From Aequoribacter fuscus (GTDB taxonomy: Bacteria; Pseudomonadota; Gammaproteobacteria; Pseudomonadales; Halieaceae), in the NCBI RefSeq assembly GCF_009910365.1, contig NZ_CP036423.1, positions 1,364,001 through 1,428,000 on the forward strand: a stretch of DNA of 64,000 nt, read 5' to 3'. Of the stretch, positions 53,868 through 61,652 are shown in pieces (position 1 is the first letter of the stretch; every line of letters starts with the position of its first letter). The notes below the pieces were generated by a model. That model did not search any database. It was not told the origin of the DNA and saw only the letters and a program-made list of their open reading frames with translations. Both the position numbers and the translations under genes were made by a program.

Positions 53868-53904
53868 GACCCCCAGTAATTGGAATGTCCAACTATTGGG
53901 GGTC
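53868..53904 (-). promoter_or_regulatory. Hairpin at the IS right end, just upstream of orfA
   Basis: GACCCCCA (53868-53875) pairs exactly with TGGGGGTC (53897-53904), and inner TTGGA/TCCAA closes a 3-nt loop. In RNA read in from outside the IS this structure would form immediately before the orfA start and could block its translation, a known protection against external transcription in IS elements. Confidence 0.6.
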
Positions 53905-53910
53905 ACTTCA
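53887..53910 (-). repeat. IS right inverted repeat (IRR)
   Basis: 24-bp terminal repeat, reverse complement of IRL with three mismatches. It partly overlaps the orfA leader hairpin. Confidence 0.9.
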
Positions 53911-53926
53911 TTTCGCGGCGTTTTTT
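53911..53926. terminator. Right half of the IS-split bidirectional terminator
   Basis: TTTC then GCGGCGTTTTTT (53915-53926), the arm complementary to 52475-52486. It now sits alone after the acyl-CoA dehydrogenase stop (minus strand) and cannot form its stem with the distant left arm under normal transcription. Confidence 0.8.
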
Positions 53927-53935
53927 GTGATTATC

Positions 53936-55111
53936 TTAACGAGCGTAGGCCGGCATGCCTAAACCGAAGATGGCTACGAGGTCACGCATAACTTCGACCA
54001 CGCCGCCGCCAAAGGTATTAATTTGGCATTTGCGGTATTCTTCCTCGAGATCACCCCACAACACGGTGCCCGTGCTGTCGCGTGTGATTACGCTGCTGGC
54101 ACCAATCACCTGCATTAGCAAACGATACACATCAATCAATACTTCTGTGCCGTAGGTCTTCATGGCGGAGCTTAGGGCGACGTCGGGTTCGCCGCTTTCT
54201 AAGGACCACACCATGCGCCAATTCATCAAGTGCATGGCCTCGAGTTTCGCAAAGGCCTCGCCGAGCAATCGACGATTGCCGTTGTCGTCGGCAGGGCGCC
54301 TGCCATCAGCCTGTATCTCTTTAGCCCAGTCCAGCACTTGGTAGTACATTTTGTAGCCGTAAACCCCAAGTGCCGCCAAGCCGACGCGCTCGTGATTGAG
54401 CTGCGAGGTAATCATCGGCCAACCTTGGTTCACGCCGCCGCAAATCATGTCGTCGGGACAAATTACGTTCTCGTAATACGAGACATTGGTGCGAACGCCG
54501 CCAACGGTGTGAATTGGGCTGTAGCTAAAGCCTGGCTGGTCGGTGTCGACCATCATGATCGAAATGCCTTTGTGGGGTCTGCTGGCCTCTGGGTCAGTGC
54601 GTGCCGCTAACCAGATGTAATCTGCCGCTTCGGCGCTGGAGGTATAGACTTTGTTGCCGTTAATGACCCAGTCATCGCCTTGCTTTACCGCTGTGGTTTT
54701 TAAATTGGCGAGATCAGTCCCAGCTTCGGGTTCTGAGTAGCCGATGCAAAAATGCAGGTCGCCTGCTGCGATTTTGGGCAGAAAGAATTCTTTGTGGGCC
54801 TGGGAGCCGTGCGCCATGATAGCCGGCGCCACCGTATTGATTGTCACGAAGGGGATGGGGGCGCGCGCTAGCTGGGCTTCCTCGAAAAAAATCATCTGGT
54901 CGATAGGGCCGCGGCCTTGACCGCCATACTCTTTTGGCCAGCCGAGCGCTAACCAGCCATCAGTTCCCATGGTTTTGATGACGTGCTTGTAAGCGTCACC
55001 GCCTTCGTTGCCGTGAGTTTCGCGCAATAGCTCGGGCGTCATAAGCTTGGTGAAGTAGTCGCGAAGGGTGCGTCGTAATTCTTGTTGCTCCGGGGTGTGT
55101 TCTAAGCGCAT
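53936..55111 (-). CDS. Acyl-CoA dehydrogenase, ChsE-like subunit A
   Basis: 391 residues with all three ACAD domains: N-terminal helical part (HTPEQQELRRTLRDYFTKLM), GWLALGWPKEYGGQG, the flavin-contacting CIGYSEPEAGTDLANLKTTA, and the C-terminal helical part with LNHERVGLAALG. This FadE form is typical of steroid-degradation ACADs that act as alpha2beta2 pairs (ChsE1-ChsE2 in Mycobacterium). The likely partner is the shorter ACAD at 56857-57900. Start ATG 55111 lies 9 nt after GGAG; a TTG at 55117 is the alternative. Divergent from the TetR gene, sharing its control region. Confidence 0.88.
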   Translation of the reverse strand: MRLEHTPEQQELRRTLRDYFTKLMTPELLRETHGNEGGDAYKHVIKTMGTDGWLALGWPKEYGGQGRGPIDQMIFFEEAQLARAPIPFVTINTVAPAIMAHGSQAHKEFFLPKIAAGDLHFCIGYSEPEAGTDLANLKTTAVKQGDDWVINGNKVYTSSAEAADYIWLAARTDPEASRPHKGISIMMVDTDQPGFSYSPIHTVGGVRTNVSYYENVICPDDMICGGVNQGWPMITSQLNHERVGLAALGVYGYKMYYQVLDWAKEIQADGRRPADDNGNRRLLGEAFAKLEAMHLMNWRMVWSLESGEPDVALSSAMKTYGTEVLIDVYRLLMQVIGASSVITRDSTGTVLWGDLEEEYRKCQINTFGGGVVEVMRDLVAIFGLGMPAYAR

Positions 55112-55146
55112 TGTCAATTACTCCATCAAAGTTGGAATCATTATTA

Positions 55147-55174
55147 TTGAAATTGAATTCAGATTCAATATACT
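55147..55174 (+). promoter_or_regulatory. TetR promoter with overlapping operator
   Basis: TTGAAA (55147-55152), a 16-bp spacer and TATACT (55169-55174) form a sigma-70 promoter for the TetR gene. Between the two boxes lies the inverted repeat ATTGAA-TTCAGA-TTCAAT (55152-55169), so a bound TetR dimer would block RNA polymerase; the gap also holds the divergent acyl-CoA dehydrogenase promoter. Confidence 0.6.
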
Positions 55175-55201
55175 GTCTTCAATCAGATCGAGTAACACGA
55201 C

Positions 55202-55900
55202 ATGACGGTTGCAGCGAAAGCAAAAACGAAAACAAAAACGAAGCGCGGCGATTTAGCGCGCGAAAAACTCAAAGCGGCTGCCGTGCGCGTTCTAAATCAG
55301 ACCGGCTTTCATCAAATGCGCATCAAAGACGTGACCCAAGAGGCAGGCGTGGCCACGGGATTGTTCTATCACTACTTCAAAAACTTAGAGAGCTTAGTTC
55401 GTGAAGTAATGAGCGAGCATATCGAGCGCTTTGAGGCTACGGCGGATATCGAACGCGACGTCAGCAAAGGTGCGTGGTTGGAACGTATGCGTTCCCACTA
55501 TCGCTTAGTGGTCCAGACTTATGCAGAAGAGCCCGGGGTCATGCGCTGTGTGCAGCAGTTCGCCGCCGATGACCCAGCGTTCCGCGAACATTGGCGCTCG
55601 TCGTACAACCAACGAATGGAGCAACTGGTGCAGGCTTTCCCTCGGGTGTTTCCCGAGGTAGAGATACCTGCAGACGAAGTTCGTTTGCTGGTGTATGCAC
55701 TTGGAGGTATCGGGCAAGACTTTTTGCACGAGTATTATGTTGAGCAAAATGCCGATCTCAGATCGAGCGAGTATACCCAAGACCAAATAGCCGATTGGCT
55801 GGCAGCACTATTTTACCGAGGTCTGTTTGCCAGCAACCCTGCTCGCGAGTCGCTTTCGCATGCACAAATACTGATGGACATAAAAAGGGGAGGTCTATGA
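55202..55900 (+). CDS. TetR/AcrR-family regulator of the catabolic block
   Basis: 232 residues. A Lys/Thr-rich N-terminal extension (AKAKTKTKTKRGD) precedes the TetR HTH (AAAVRVLNQTGFHQMRIKDVTQEAGVATGLFYHYF) and a ligand-binding domain with a C-terminal helical segment. TetR repressors of fatty acid or steroid catabolism (KstR, KstR2 type) bind acyl-CoA intermediates. Position at the head of the block, with an operator in its own promoter, supports that role. It overlaps the next gene by 4 bp (ATGA). Confidence 0.88.
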   Translation: MTVAAKAKTKTKTKRGDLAREKLKAAAVRVLNQTGFHQMRIKDVTQEAGVATGLFYHYFKNLESLVREVMSEHIERFEATADIERDVSKGAWLERMRSHYRLVVQTYAEEPGVMRCVQQFAADDPAFREHWRSSYNQRMEQLVQAFPRVFPEVEIPADEVRLLVYALGGIGQDFLHEYYVEQNADLRSSEYTQDQIADWLAALFYRGLFASNPARESLSHAQILMDIKRGGL

Positions 55901-56853
55901 GTTTAGACGCTCAGTTACAAGGGTACTTGAATAAAACAGTGGGGCCATTTAAAGGCTGGGACACTGTGCAACCCGCTTTAATTCGCCATTGGTGCGAAGC
56001 TATGGGAGACAACAACCCCGTATATCGGTCGCGAGAGGTAGCGCTCGCGGCGGGATATACTGATGTCATTGCTCCGCCAACCATGTTGCAAGCTTGGGGC
56101 ATGAAAGGTTACAACGAGCGCTTTCCGGAGGGCTCTGATAACGCAAACCCCTTTGAGGTGCTGGTCTTTTTGGAGTCTCAAGGGTATCCGGCGGTTGTTG
56201 CTGTTAACTGTGAGCAGGAGTACGGTGAGCCCCTAGCGATCGGTGATAGCGTGCATTTTTACTCTCGTATCGAGGCGATATCTGAGTTAAAAACGACAGC
56301 GCTGGGTGAAGGATACTTCGTGACAGAAGTATCGACCTACAAAAACCAACGCGACGAAGTTGTTGGTGTCATGACCTTTCGGGTCTTCAAGTTCAAAGCG
56401 CATGAGTCTCAGCAAGCGCGTGCCAGCGACAGCCCTCAAAAGCCTAAAGCGATAAAACGTATGCGACCCGTGCGCAACTACGATACCGCCTTTTTTTGGG
56501 AAGGCGTAGATCAAGGCGAGTTGCGCATACAGAAATGTACAGGTTGCCAGACCCTGAGGCATCCGCCTGCGCCCATGTGTCCTGCCTGCCAAAGCTTAGA
56601 GTGGGACTATTGCGTCGCGTCGGGCAAGGGCCACATCTACAGCTACGTCGTGAATCACTACCCCGAGATACCGCCTTTTGATTACCCGAACCCTGTGGTG
56701 TTGGTCCAGTTGGATGAGGGCACTCGTTTGGTGAGTAATTTGGTGGGTACCAAAGCGCGGGATATCAAAATCGGTACCCGAGTCAGAGCAGAGTTTGTCG
56801 AAGTTGAGCCGGGTTTTACGCTGCATCAATTTCGCATAATGGAACAGGAGTAG
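55897..56853 (+). CDS. MaoC-DUF35 fusion, ChsH2-like
   Basis: 318 residues. Residues 1-165 form a MaoC-like hot-dog domain; its hydratase position reads D38-NNPV-Y43, so the usual His is Tyr and this half is probably not catalytic. Residues 200-318 are a DUF35 rubredoxin-like zinc ribbon (C214, C217, C228, C231) plus an OB fold. This is the architecture of mycobacterial ChsH2, which pairs with ChsH1 for hydration and whose DUF35 domain binds and activates the Ltp2 aldolase. ATG 55897 has a strong GGGGAGG site and overlaps the tetR stop; the longer frame from 55795 lies inside tetR. Confidence 0.88.
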   Translation: MSLDAQLQGYLNKTVGPFKGWDTVQPALIRHWCEAMGDNNPVYRSREVALAAGYTDVIAPPTMLQAWGMKGYNERFPEGSDNANPFEVLVFLESQGYPAVVAVNCEQEYGEPLAIGDSVHFYSRIEAISELKTTALGEGYFVTEVSTYKNQRDEVVGVMTFRVFKFKAHESQQARASDSPQKPKAIKRMRPVRNYDTAFFWEGVDQGELRIQKCTGCQTLRHPPAPMCPACQSLEWDYCVASGKGHIYSYVVNHYPEIPPFDYPNPVVLVQLDEGTRLVSNLVGTKARDIKIGTRVRAEFVEVEPGFTLHQFRIMEQE

Positions 56854-56856
56854 GTT

Positions 56857-57900
56857 ATGGACTACAGCATTAATGCTGATCATCAAACCATTGTTGATCT
56901 TGCCGAGAAAATATTCTCAGACCACGCCGATGACGCCTACATTACGTCGGGTACACAAGGGGTCGATGCCCAGCTGTGGCAACTTTGTGCTGAAGCTGGT
57001 TTTATTGGCTTAGATATGCCCGAAAACGTGGGCGGTTCAGAGCTTGGCTTTTCAGCTTTGTGTCGTGTGTTAAAGGCTCTAGGCGCAATTACCGCGCCGA
57101 TTCCCTTGTTAAACACCGCGGTGGGTGCCTACGCGCTTGCTCATTCAGGGTTTGCGTCGCAGCTTGAGAGTGTCGCCAATGGGCATGGACACATTGCGAT
57201 TTCGTTGAACGAGGGCTTGCGCATCGACGGGGATAGAATTGTCGGTAGCGTTAATGCCGTTGCGTACGCAGACTCTGCACGTTTTGTTGTGCTTGCCTGC
57301 GCGGGTAAAGTGCTGATCGTCGAGCAAGCGCAATCCGGCGTGACAACTCAAATACAAACGCTATCGAGTGGGCAACCCGCGGCACTGGTGCATATTGACA
57401 TCGCGCTGGCAGAAGCGGTGCTCGTCGATGCGATGGCTGACTTACAGAGCCGATTACAGACGGCTACCGCGTGGCAGTTGTACGGCGTATTGGAGGAAGC
57501 GCTGCGCCGCACAGCGCGCTACACATCAGAGCGTAAGCAATTCGGCAAACCCATTGCGACTTTCCAAGCGGTGGCGCATCGCGCGGCCAACGCTTACATC
57601 GATTTAGAGTGTTTAAAAGGCACGGCCGAGCAAGCATCATGGCTCATCGACGAGCAACGCCCAGCCGAACTGGCTGCCGGCATGGCCTACTGGTGGGCTT
57701 GCGAGGCAGCGCATCGTGTGGTGCACAGTACCCAGCACTTACACGGCGGCATGGGAGCCGATCTGACGTATCCCATTCATCGCTTTTTTGTGCGGGCTAA
57801 AGAGCTCGAGTTTAGTCTGGGCGGAGCCTCAAAGGTCATCGATATCGTCGGGCAACAGCTGGTCGATCAAATGCCAGAAACGCGGAGGCTGGTATGCTAA
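56857..57900 (+). CDS. Acyl-CoA dehydrogenase, ChsE-like subunit B
   Basis: 347 residues, shorter than classical ACADs (about 380). N-terminal helices (IVDLAEKIFSDHADDAY, LCAEAGFIGLDMPENVGGS), a reduced central beta domain without the usual CYAxTEPxxGSD flavin segment, and a C-terminal domain with RYTSERKQFGKPIATFQAVAHRAAN and LHGGMGADLTYPIHRFF. A shortened partner lacking part of the flavin site is the feature of the heteromeric steroid ACADs, in which one subunit type supplies the base and the other the FAD pocket. It starts 3 bp after the MaoC-DUF35 gene. Confidence 0.86.
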   Translation: MDYSINADHQTIVDLAEKIFSDHADDAYITSGTQGVDAQLWQLCAEAGFIGLDMPENVGGSELGFSALCRVLKALGAITAPIPLLNTAVGAYALAHSGFASQLESVANGHGHIAISLNEGLRIDGDRIVGSVNAVAYADSARFVVLACAGKVLIVEQAQSGVTTQIQTLSSGQPAALVHIDIALAEAVLVDAMADLQSRLQTATAWQLYGVLEEALRRTARYTSERKQFGKPIATFQAVAHRAANAYIDLECLKGTAEQASWLIDEQRPAELAAGMAYWWACEAAHRVVHSTQHLHGGMGADLTYPIHRFFVRAKELEFSLGGASKVIDIVGQQLVDQMPETRRLVC

Positions 57901-58292
57901 TCCATGTCGGCGACGAACTGCCACAACTGAGCTTAGAGATTACCCCTGGACTGATTGTCGCGGGCGCGATCGCCAGTCGTGATTATCAAAACGTGCACCA
58001 CGATAAAGACGCGGCACAAGCGCTGGGCTCGCCGGATATTTTTATGAATATCCTCACGACCAACGGTTTAGTCGGCAGATTTGTGACCGATTGGGCTGGC
58101 CCATCGGCGCGCTTGAAAAAGGTTTCGATCCGCTTAGGTGTGCCCAATTATCCCGGCGATACGATGGTATTGTCTGGAGATGTGCTTGCCTGGGACCCAA
58201 CGTCAGGTGAGTGTCAGGTGAGTGTGAAGGGTAAGAATGGCTTGGGTTACCACGTGACGGGTACCGTCGATTTAGCCTTTGCGCAGGAGTAA
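57894..58292 (+). CDS. MaoC-like enoyl-CoA hydratase, ChsH1-like
   Basis: A 132-residue single hot-dog domain. The hydratase-2 motif is intact: D30-YQNV-H35 in ASRDYQNVHHDKDAAQ, in contrast to the upstream MaoC-DUF35 protein. So this should be the catalytic half of a ChsH1-ChsH2 type complex that hydrates the enoyl-CoA formed by the ACAD pair. It overlaps the acyl-CoA dehydrogenase gene by 7 bp and precedes the Ltp2-like gene by 3 bp. Confidence 0.88.
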   Translation: MLIHVGDELPQLSLEITPGLIVAGAIASRDYQNVHHDKDAAQALGSPDIFMNILTTNGLVGRFVTDWAGPSARLKKVSIRLGVPNYPGDTMVLSGDVLAWDPTSGECQVSVKGKNGLGYHVTGTVDLAFAQE

Positions 58293-58295
58293 GAC

Positions 58296-59474
58296 ATGGC
58301 ACGTGATTTTTTAAGGAATAAAGCCGCTATTGTTGGCTTGGGTGCGACCGAGTTCTCTAAAGATTCAGGACGCACCGAGATCCAGCTCGGCGTCGAGGCC
58401 ATTATGTCTGCGTTAAACGATGCCGGCATTGACCCTGCCGATGTCGACGGTATGGCTACCTACACAATGGACAATAACCCTGAAATTGAGCTGCATCGTC
58501 TTATTGGTGGACGCGAACTTAAATTTTTCTCACGCGCACACTATGGCGGCGGTGCGGCGTGCGCGCCGGTCATGCACGCGGCAATGGCGGTGGCAACAGG
58601 TGTTGCCGACGTGGTGGTCGTCTATCGGGCGATGAACGAGCGTTCAGGCTTTCGTTTTGGCCAAGGTGGACTGTTAACGGAAGACCCCAACGCCTTCGAA
58701 ACCGTCGATTTTGGCTGGTATTTCCCGCATGGGTTAATGACGCCGGCGTCTTGGGTAGCGATGTTCGCGCAACGCTATTTGCACGAGACCGAGGCCACTA
58801 GCGAAGACTTTGGGCGAATCGCGGTCGGTGCTCGAGACTTCGCCAGTACCAATCCTGCGGCGTGGTTTTATCAAAAGCCGTTAACACTAGAAGAGCACCA
58901 AGCGGCCAAATGGGTTGCTGAACCTCTGCGTTTATTCGATTGCTGCCAGGAAAGCGATGGTGCCGTAGCGATGGTGATTGTGTCGGCGGAACGCGCCAAA
59001 GATTTACAGCAAACGCCGGTCATGATTCGAGGTGCTGCCCAGGGCGCGAAAGATCAACAGCGTATGATGACGTCGTTTTATCGCGATAGCTTGATGGATT
59101 TGCCTGAAATGCAGTGCGTCGCTGACGGCCTGTACTCGATGTCTGGCCTGGGTCCTGACGATATTCAAACCGCAGTTTTGTACGATCACTTTACCCCATT
59201 TGTATTACCTCAGCTGGAAGCCTTTGGCTTTGCAGAGCGCGGTAAAGCCTGTAATTTTGTGCGTGAGGGACACCACCTGCGTGGCGGCAAATTGCCGGTG
59301 AATACTCACGGTGGACAAATCGGCGAAGCCTATATTCATGGGTTAAACGGGGTCGCTGAGGGTGTGAGACAGGTGCGCGGCAGTTCGGTCAATCAGGTGG
59401 CTGGTGTTGAGCACGTGCTGGTGACGGCAGGCACAGGTGTCCCGACAAGCGGCGTAATTTTGGGTACGCCCTAA
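58296..59474 (+). CDS. Thiolase-fold lipid-transfer protein, Ltp2-like aldolase
   Basis: 392 residues of the SCP-x/thiolase superfamily: RNKAAIVGLGATEFSKDSGRTEIQLG at the N-terminus, DPADVDGMATYTMD, GGGAACAPVMHAAMAVATGVADVVVVYR and NTHGGQIGEAYIHGLNGV at the end. In cholesterol-degrading actinobacteria Ltp2 cleaves the 17-hydroxy side-chain thioester by retro-aldol reaction in complex with the DUF35 part of ChsH2. The adjacent ChsH1/ChsH2-like genes strongly support the same role here. Confidence 0.86.
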   Translation: MARDFLRNKAAIVGLGATEFSKDSGRTEIQLGVEAIMSALNDAGIDPADVDGMATYTMDNNPEIELHRLIGGRELKFFSRAHYGGGAACAPVMHAAMAVATGVADVVVVYRAMNERSGFRFGQGGLLTEDPNAFETVDFGWYFPHGLMTPASWVAMFAQRYLHETEATSEDFGRIAVGARDFASTNPAAWFYQKPLTLEEHQAAKWVAEPLRLFDCCQESDGAVAMVIVSAERAKDLQQTPVMIRGAAQGAKDQQRMMTSFYRDSLMDLPEMQCVADGLYSMSGLGPDDIQTAVLYDHFTPFVLPQLEAFGFAERGKACNFVREGHHLRGGKLPVNTHGGQIGEAYIHGLNGVAEGVRQVRGSSVNQVAGVEHVLVTAGTGVPTSGVILGTP

Positions 59475-59502
59475 ACGATAAGCAAAGCGCAAGGGAACAC
59501 TT

Positions 59503-61629
59503 ATGGCACAATCGCACCAACACCTTTTGTCTGAGGGCAATATCGGCTCGATGACCCTAAAAAACCGTATGGTCGTCGCGGCCATGGGGGCTAACTTTGG
59601 TGAGCTGGATGGACGCTCGGGCGACCGTGTGCGCGCCTATCACGAAGCGCAAGCAGCGGGCGGTGTGGGACTTGTTATTTCAGGCGCATGTGGTGTTGCC
59701 TACCCGGTAGGGTGTGTTCAGCCGAATCAAATAGCAATTTCCGACGATAAATACATTCCTGGTCTTAAAGCGGTCGTTGATGCGGTACATGCCCATGGCA
59801 GTAAATTTGCGGTGCAGTTGCATCACGGCGGTCTGGTGGCAGCAGAAGATACCAACAATGGACGTCCGCTTTGGTGTCCGTCAATTCCGGGTCCTATGCA
59901 AGGCGACTTCATTGATGGCTTTTTGATGGAAGAGCTCGCGGCCTTTGCGGGTGGCGGTATGCCGACGTTTAGGGTGGTCGACCAGGACGATATCAATTTA
60001 ATTATTCAGCAATTTGCCGACGGCGCTAAACGGGCAATCGCTGCGGGTTGCGATGCCGTCGAGGTACACGGAGGCCACGGTTATATTTTAAGTTCGTTCC
60101 TCTCGCCAAAAACCAATCAACGCACGGATCAGTACGGTGGCAGTGATGAAAATCGCGCACGTTTAATTTGCGAGGTCGTTGCCGCTGTGCGCGAGGCGGT
60201 GGGTCCTGACTTTCCCGTCATCGTCAAAATTGATTCGCGCGAGGTGGGCAAAGAGGGCGGAATTACGGTCGAGCACGCCAAAGTCACTGCGCGTTTGATT
60301 GAAGCCGCCGGTGCCGATGCCATAACCGTTTCGGCCTACCATGACGGCGGTCAGGGGAAAATGCATTCAGCATCGAACATTCCTCATGAAGAAAACGCGA
60401 ATGTTGAGGCTGCCAAAGCCATCAAAGCGATCGTGTCCATTCCTGTGATTACCTCCGGTCGGATTGAGCTCGATGTGGGTGATCAAGCGATTGGTCGGGG
60501 GGAGTACGATTATTTGATGATGGGTCGTAAGCTCTTGGCCGACCCTGACTTGCCTAAGAAATTGGCCGAGGGTCGACTCCAAGATATTCGCCCCTGCGTC
60601 TACTGCTATACCTGCGTCAGCGCAATTTACAAAGTCGAATCGATGCTTTGCGCGGTTAATCCCGAATTGGGCGTTGAGTATCAGCGCCTTGAGTTACAGC
60701 CAGCAGGTGACCAAAAGCATGTGGTCATTGTCGGCGGTGGTCCAGGTGGGATGGAGTCGGCTCGGCGTTTGAGTCTGGCTGGGCACCGTGTGACTTTACT
60801 GGAAAAAGGTGCGGTGCTTGGCGGAACCCTTAGGTTTGCCGCGTTAGCCTACGAGCCCAACCAACGCTTGCTGCAATGGCTTATTCAAGAGGTGAATCGT
60901 TTGCCGATCACTATCAAGCTGAATACCGAAGCGAATAAAGAGACGATTGATGCATTGCAGCCCGACGCGGTCATCAGCGCAGTAGGCGCTCGACGCTTTA
61001 TGCCGGATCTGCCCGGTAATGACTTTGCGCACGTCTACAGCGGTGAAGACATGCGCCGTTTAATGCTGGGAGACTTTGATGCCTCTGTGACGCGCAAAAC
61101 CTCAGCCTTTACGCGCTTACTGGTGGTCCTTGGGAACATGACTGGCCTAATTCGCAACTTGGATTTTGTGCGCAAGATCTCACATGCCTGGATGCCACTG
61201 GGGAAACGCATTGTGATAATTGGTGGCGATTTGGTCGGTTTGGAATTGGCGGAGTATCTGCATGATCGCGGCCGCGACGTGACCGTGCTACATGAAGAGC
61301 CGCGTATGGGTGCAGGCCTAACCTTGGTGCGTCGTTTGCGCTTGTTGGCGGAATTAAAAGAACACGGTGTGACGCTGCATCGCGGGGTGTCCAACGTGGC
61401 GATTGATAAGACGCATGTGTCGTTCAACAAAGAAAAGGGTGAGGGCGGAAGCGTCGCGGCAGACACAGTGATTGTGGCGCGCGGTGCCGAAGGTAATCAA
61501 AGTATTACCAGCCAGCTCGAAGGTGCCAAATATCCCGTATATGAAATTGGCGACAGCACGGGTGTGACTTACATTGAGGGCGCCATACGCGATGCCATGC
61601 ATGCCGCCGACAAGATTATGGCGGCCTAA
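59503..61629 (+). CDS. OYE-type NADH:flavin oxidoreductase with 4Fe-4S and FAD domains
   Basis: 708 residues, the 2,4-dienoyl-CoA reductase/BaiCD-BaiH architecture: N-terminal FMN barrel (about 1-345; EVHGGHGYILSSFLSP, QYGGSDENRARL), a 4Fe-4S cluster at C365-x2-C368-x2-C371-x11-C383, then an FAD domain (HVVIVGGGPGGMESARRLS) and an NAD(P)H domain (RIVIIGGDLVGLELAEYL). The first cysteine spacing is CxxCxxC rather than the CxxCxxxC of E. coli FadH. It would reduce an enone or a dienoyl-CoA, which could be a steroid ring double bond or an unsaturated side chain. Confidence 0.88.
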   Translation: MAQSHQHLLSEGNIGSMTLKNRMVVAAMGANFGELDGRSGDRVRAYHEAQAAGGVGLVISGACGVAYPVGCVQPNQIAISDDKYIPGLKAVVDAVHAHGSKFAVQLHHGGLVAAEDTNNGRPLWCPSIPGPMQGDFIDGFLMEELAAFAGGGMPTFRVVDQDDINLIIQQFADGAKRAIAAGCDAVEVHGGHGYILSSFLSPKTNQRTDQYGGSDENRARLICEVVAAVREAVGPDFPVIVKIDSREVGKEGGITVEHAKVTARLIEAAGADAITVSAYHDGGQGKMHSASNIPHEENANVEAAKAIKAIVSIPVITSGRIELDVGDQAIGRGEYDYLMMGRKLLADPDLPKKLAEGRLQDIRPCVYCYTCVSAIYKVESMLCAVNPELGVEYQRLELQPAGDQKHVVIVGGGPGGMESARRLSLAGHRVTLLEKGAVLGGTLRFAALAYEPNQRLLQWLIQEVNRLPITIKLNTEANKETIDALQPDAVISAVGARRFMPDLPGNDFAHVYSGEDMRRLMLGDFDASVTRKTSAFTRLLVVLGNMTGLIRNLDFVRKISHAWMPLGKRIVIIGGDLVGLELAEYLHDRGRDVTVLHEEPRMGAGLTLVRRLRLLAELKEHGVTLHRGVSNVAIDKTHVSFNKEKGEGGSVAADTVIVARGAEGNQSITSQLEGAKYPVYEIGDSTGVTYIEGAIRDAMHAADKIMAA

Positions 61630-61652
61630 ACGAGGCAAATAGAAAGGAACCT

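Larger units (their letters stand above)
52490..53910 (-). mobile_element. Complete IS3-family (IS150-like) insertion sequence
   Basis: A 1421-bp element bounded by 24-bp imperfect inverted repeats (TGAAGTGACCCC and GTTGGAC blocks conserved; 21 of 24 positions) and flanked by a 3-bp TTT duplication (52487-52489 and 53911-53913). It carries orfA and orfB in the IS3 arrangement, both intact, so it may be active. It lies in the former loop of a bidirectional terminator, with transposase read in the same direction as the neighbouring acyl-CoA dehydrogenase gene. Confidence 0.95.

Noticed and set aside
52520-53892. Transposase as a broken pseudogene because of two frames
   Set aside because: Two overlapping frames are the normal IS3 arrangement; the DDE residues, inverted repeats and target duplication are all intact.
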